NCBI GenBank assembly: GCA_934445015.1
Contig: CAKSDJ010000034.1
Location: 1 to 14,757 of the forward strand
DNA: 14,757 bases
Direction: 5' to 3'
From: an uncultured Eubacteriales bacterium
Lineage (GTDB): Bacteria > Bacillota > Clostridia > Oscillospirales > Acutalibacteraceae
The stretch's first letter is position 1. Every line of letters starts with the position of its first letter. A program made the translations under genes and the position numbers. The notes below the pieces were generated by a model. That model made no database searches and was not told the DNA's origin. It worked only from the letters and a program-made list of their open reading frames with translations. Of this stretch, positions 13,594 to 14,757 are shown one piece after another.

Positions 13594-14370
13594 ATGGAAG
13601 TTTTTTGGGGAATTTTAATACCGTTTATCGGAACATCGCTTGGCTCGGCATGCGTGCTGTTTGTAAAAAAGTCGCCGGGTGAATCGGTTCAACGCGCACT
13701 TGCAGGGTTTGCTGCCGGCGTAATGGTCGCCGCGTCGGTGTGGAGTCTGCTTATACCGTCTATTGAAAAGTCAGGGCAAATGGGTAAATTTTCGTTTATT
13801 CCTGCGTTTGTCGGCTTTTGGATCGGCGTTCTGTTTTTGCTTATGCTTGATCATTTGATTCCGCATTTACATATAGGCAGCGAACAGACTGAAGGTCCAA
13901 AAAGCAAACTCAGGCGCACAACAATGATGGTTCTTGCCGTAACACTGCATAATATTCCCGAAGGTATGGCGGTTGGCGTTATGTATGCAGGATTTATTTC
14001 GGATACCGCCCAAATTACGGCGGCAAGTGCGTTGGCGTTATCACTTGGCATTGCAATACAAAATTTTCCGGAAGGGGCAATTATATCTATGCCGCTCAGC
14101 GCTGAAGGCGAAAATAAAGGTAAAGCGTTTTTCGGTGGAGTAATTTCAGGAATAGTAGAGCCTGTCGGAGCGATTCTTACGCTTATTGCGGCTCAGTTTA
14201 TAATACCGGCATTGCCGTATCTTTTAAGTTTTGCTGCCGGCGCTATGCTTTATGTTGTGGTAGAGGAACTGATTCCCGAAATGTCACAGGGTAGCCACTC
14301 AAATGTCGGAACGGTATTTTTTGCAGTAGGTTTCAGTGTAATGATGGTGCTGGACGTGGCTTTAGGGTGA
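13594..14370 (+). CDS. ZIP-family divalent metal transporter
   Basis: This integral membrane protein of 258 residues belongs to the ZIP family, which takes up zinc and other divalent metals. It shows about eight hydrophobic spans and both metal-site motifs of bacterial ZIPs: HNIPEG (119-124) and QNFPEG (156-161). Further conserved acids are in GIVEPVG (186-192) and VVEELIPE (222-229). A histidine-containing loop, DHLIPHLHIGSE (86-97), precedes the first motif as the variable cytoplasmic loop. In the second motif an asparagine replaces the histidine seen in some eukaryotic ZIPs, as in ZupT/GufA types. CGGAG in the short gap is the ribosome binding site. Zinc is the likely substrate, but iron or manganese cannot be excluded. 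Confidence 0.93.
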   Translation: MEVFWGILIPFIGTSLGSACVLFVKKSPGESVQRALAGFAAGVMVAASVWSLLIPSIEKSGQMGKFSFIPAFVGFWIGVLFLLMLDHLIPHLHIGSEQTEGPKSKLRRTTMMVLAVTLHNIPEGMAVGVMYAGFISDTAQITAASALALSLGIAIQNFPEGAIISMPLSAEGENKGKAFFGGVISGIVEPVGAILTLIAAQFIIPALPYLLSFAAGAMLYVVVEELIPEMSQGSHSNVGTVFFAVGFSVMMVLDVALG

Positions 14371-14426
14371 CAATTGTGACGTATTTATTTTACGTGATGA
14401 ATTTTATCAACCTAAAGTCTGAGGTG

Positions 14427-14463
14427 TTGTAATAATCGCAGATGTGTGCTAAAATTATTACAA
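14427..14463. repeat. 10-bp inverted repeat between the ZIP gene and the aldo/keto reductase remnant
   Basis: TTGTAATAAT (14427-14436) and ATTATTACAA (14454-14463) are perfect complements separated by 17 bases. No U-run follows, so it is a weak terminator candidate at most. It could be an operator or an RNA hairpin downstream of the ZIP gene. Confidence 0.5.
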
Positions 14464-14489
14464 GGCTGAATATCCGAAAGGATATTGCC
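14464..14489 (+). promoter_or_regulatory. GNRA-capped hairpin upstream of the aldo/keto reductase remnant
   Basis: GGC-TG-AATATCC, a GAAA tetraloop, then GGATATT-GCC form a 10-bp stem with a two-base bulge. A weak promoter may overlap it (TTGCCG at 14485-14490, 16-base spacer, TAATAT at 14507-14512). If that promoter is real the hairpin is DNA-level only, otherwise it is part of a leader. Confidence 0.35.
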
Positions 14490-14537
14490 GGAAGTATTGA
14501 AAAAAATAATATAAAATGCTGAAAGGGAGCGTAAATG

Positions 14538-14624
14538 ATGAACAAAACGGTTATTTTAAACAACGGATTAAAAATTCATATGCTTGGTTTCGGTACTTGG
14601 TGCATAGATGACAGCAAGAATTGA
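14538..14624 (+). pseudogene. 5' fragment of an aldo/keto reductase gene, broken after 28 codons
   Basis: AAAGGGAG (14522-14529) precedes ATGATG. From the second ATG the peptide is MNKTVILNNGLKIHMLGFGT, then WCIDDSKN and TGA. It matches the N-terminal beta-strand and first active-site loop of aldo/keto reductases (NNGLKxPxLGFGTWxI-DDS), which are normally 270-290 residues. The likeness stops at DDSK. The following DNA has about 57% G+C against about 34% for the preceding 150 bases (hand counts) and no reductase sequence in any frame. Either the gene was cut by an insertion near 14615-14622 or two contigs were joined here. The one-codon-earlier start at 14535 is also possible. The gene is not functional as seen. 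Confidence 0.7.
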
Positions 14625-14757
14625 CCGCGAGATTGCAGGGGCAGACACGCCCATTCCCGAGCCGACCGCAACGGGCAAGTCAAGTGACAGTGAAGCAACC
14701 GATCAGCCGACAGAGCCGAAATTTGAGCCGTATAAGGGCAAGATACGCAAGCCCGGT
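14608..14757 (+). CDS. open frame of foreign composition running off the window end
   Basis: I do not recognise this. From ATG 14608 the frame is open for 50 codons to the window edge. It starts MTARIDREIAGADTPIPEP and continues with a low-complexity P/E/T/S/D-rich stretch and then YKGKIRKPG. An in-frame TAG lies immediately before the ATG (14605-14607), and no ribosome binding site is evident. The first codons overlap the reductase remnant in another frame, so the true coding part probably begins after the junction, inside whatever element or contig starts there. Acidic and proline-rich composition suggests a linker or tail region and not a catalytic domain. Confidence 0.3.
   Translation, partial: MTARIDREIAGADTPIPEPTATGKSSDSEATDQPTEPKFEPYKGKIRKPG

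Noticed and set aside
14379..14395. ACGTA/TACGT hairpin just after the ZIP stop, considered as a terminator
   Set aside because: The stem has only five pairs with a seven-base A/T loop and no U-run follows.

Overview
The window reads as chromosome of a low-to-mid GC Firmicute, most likely an uncultured gut-type member of the Clostridia. The main evidence is a complete ctsR-mcsA-mcsB-clpC stress operon, found in Gram-positive Firmicutes, with strong AGGAGG-type ribosome binding sites, near-consensus TTGACA/TATAAT promoters and hairpin-plus-U-run terminators. The lineage is an inference; there is no rRNA gene to confirm it.

Layout. (1) Positions 1-3179: end of a cell-surface polysaccharide export locus, with a 5'-truncated Wzm/TagG-type ABC permease, its Wzt/TagH-type ATPase and a two-domain family 2 glycosyltransferase, closed by a hairpin. 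(2) 3359-5724: a serine biosynthesis operon, serC-serA, with a textbook promoter, a one-base stop/start overlap and a perfect 14-bp terminator. (3) 5745-10512: a 41-residue Cys-rich single-span peptide gene on the minus strand (5745-5870), divergent from ctsR-mcsA-mcsB-clpC. The shared intergenic region carries two CtsR-type operators in inverted orientation around the ctsR promoter. CtsR represses, McsA and McsB form the arginine kinase that inactivates CtsR and tags proteins, and ClpC unfolds tagged proteins for ClpP. (4) 10528-12653, minus strand: a sodium-pump decarboxylase beta subunit (OadB type) without a local alpha subunit, a 45-residue OadG-like membrane peptide and a five-span membrane protein of the DUF6512 type. 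The oadB-like gene is preceded by a leader of about 158 nt with a compact folded element and a perfect intrinsic terminator. This is a candidate riboswitch, possibly ion-sensing. (5) 12690-14370, plus strand: an L-2-amino-thiazoline-4-carboxylate hydrolase-like protein and a ZIP-family metal transporter. (6) 14371-14757: a structured intergenic region and the first 28 codons of an aldo/keto reductase, cut off where the DNA changes abruptly from about 34% to 57% GC (hand counts). This is an insertion boundary or an assembly join.

The observations most worth following are the leader RNA of the orphan OadB gene, the Cys-rich micropeptide sharing a control region with CtsR, the long nested inverted repeat over the end of the OadG-like gene, and the junction near 14615. 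I saw no tRNA, rRNA, CRISPR array or complete insertion sequence.
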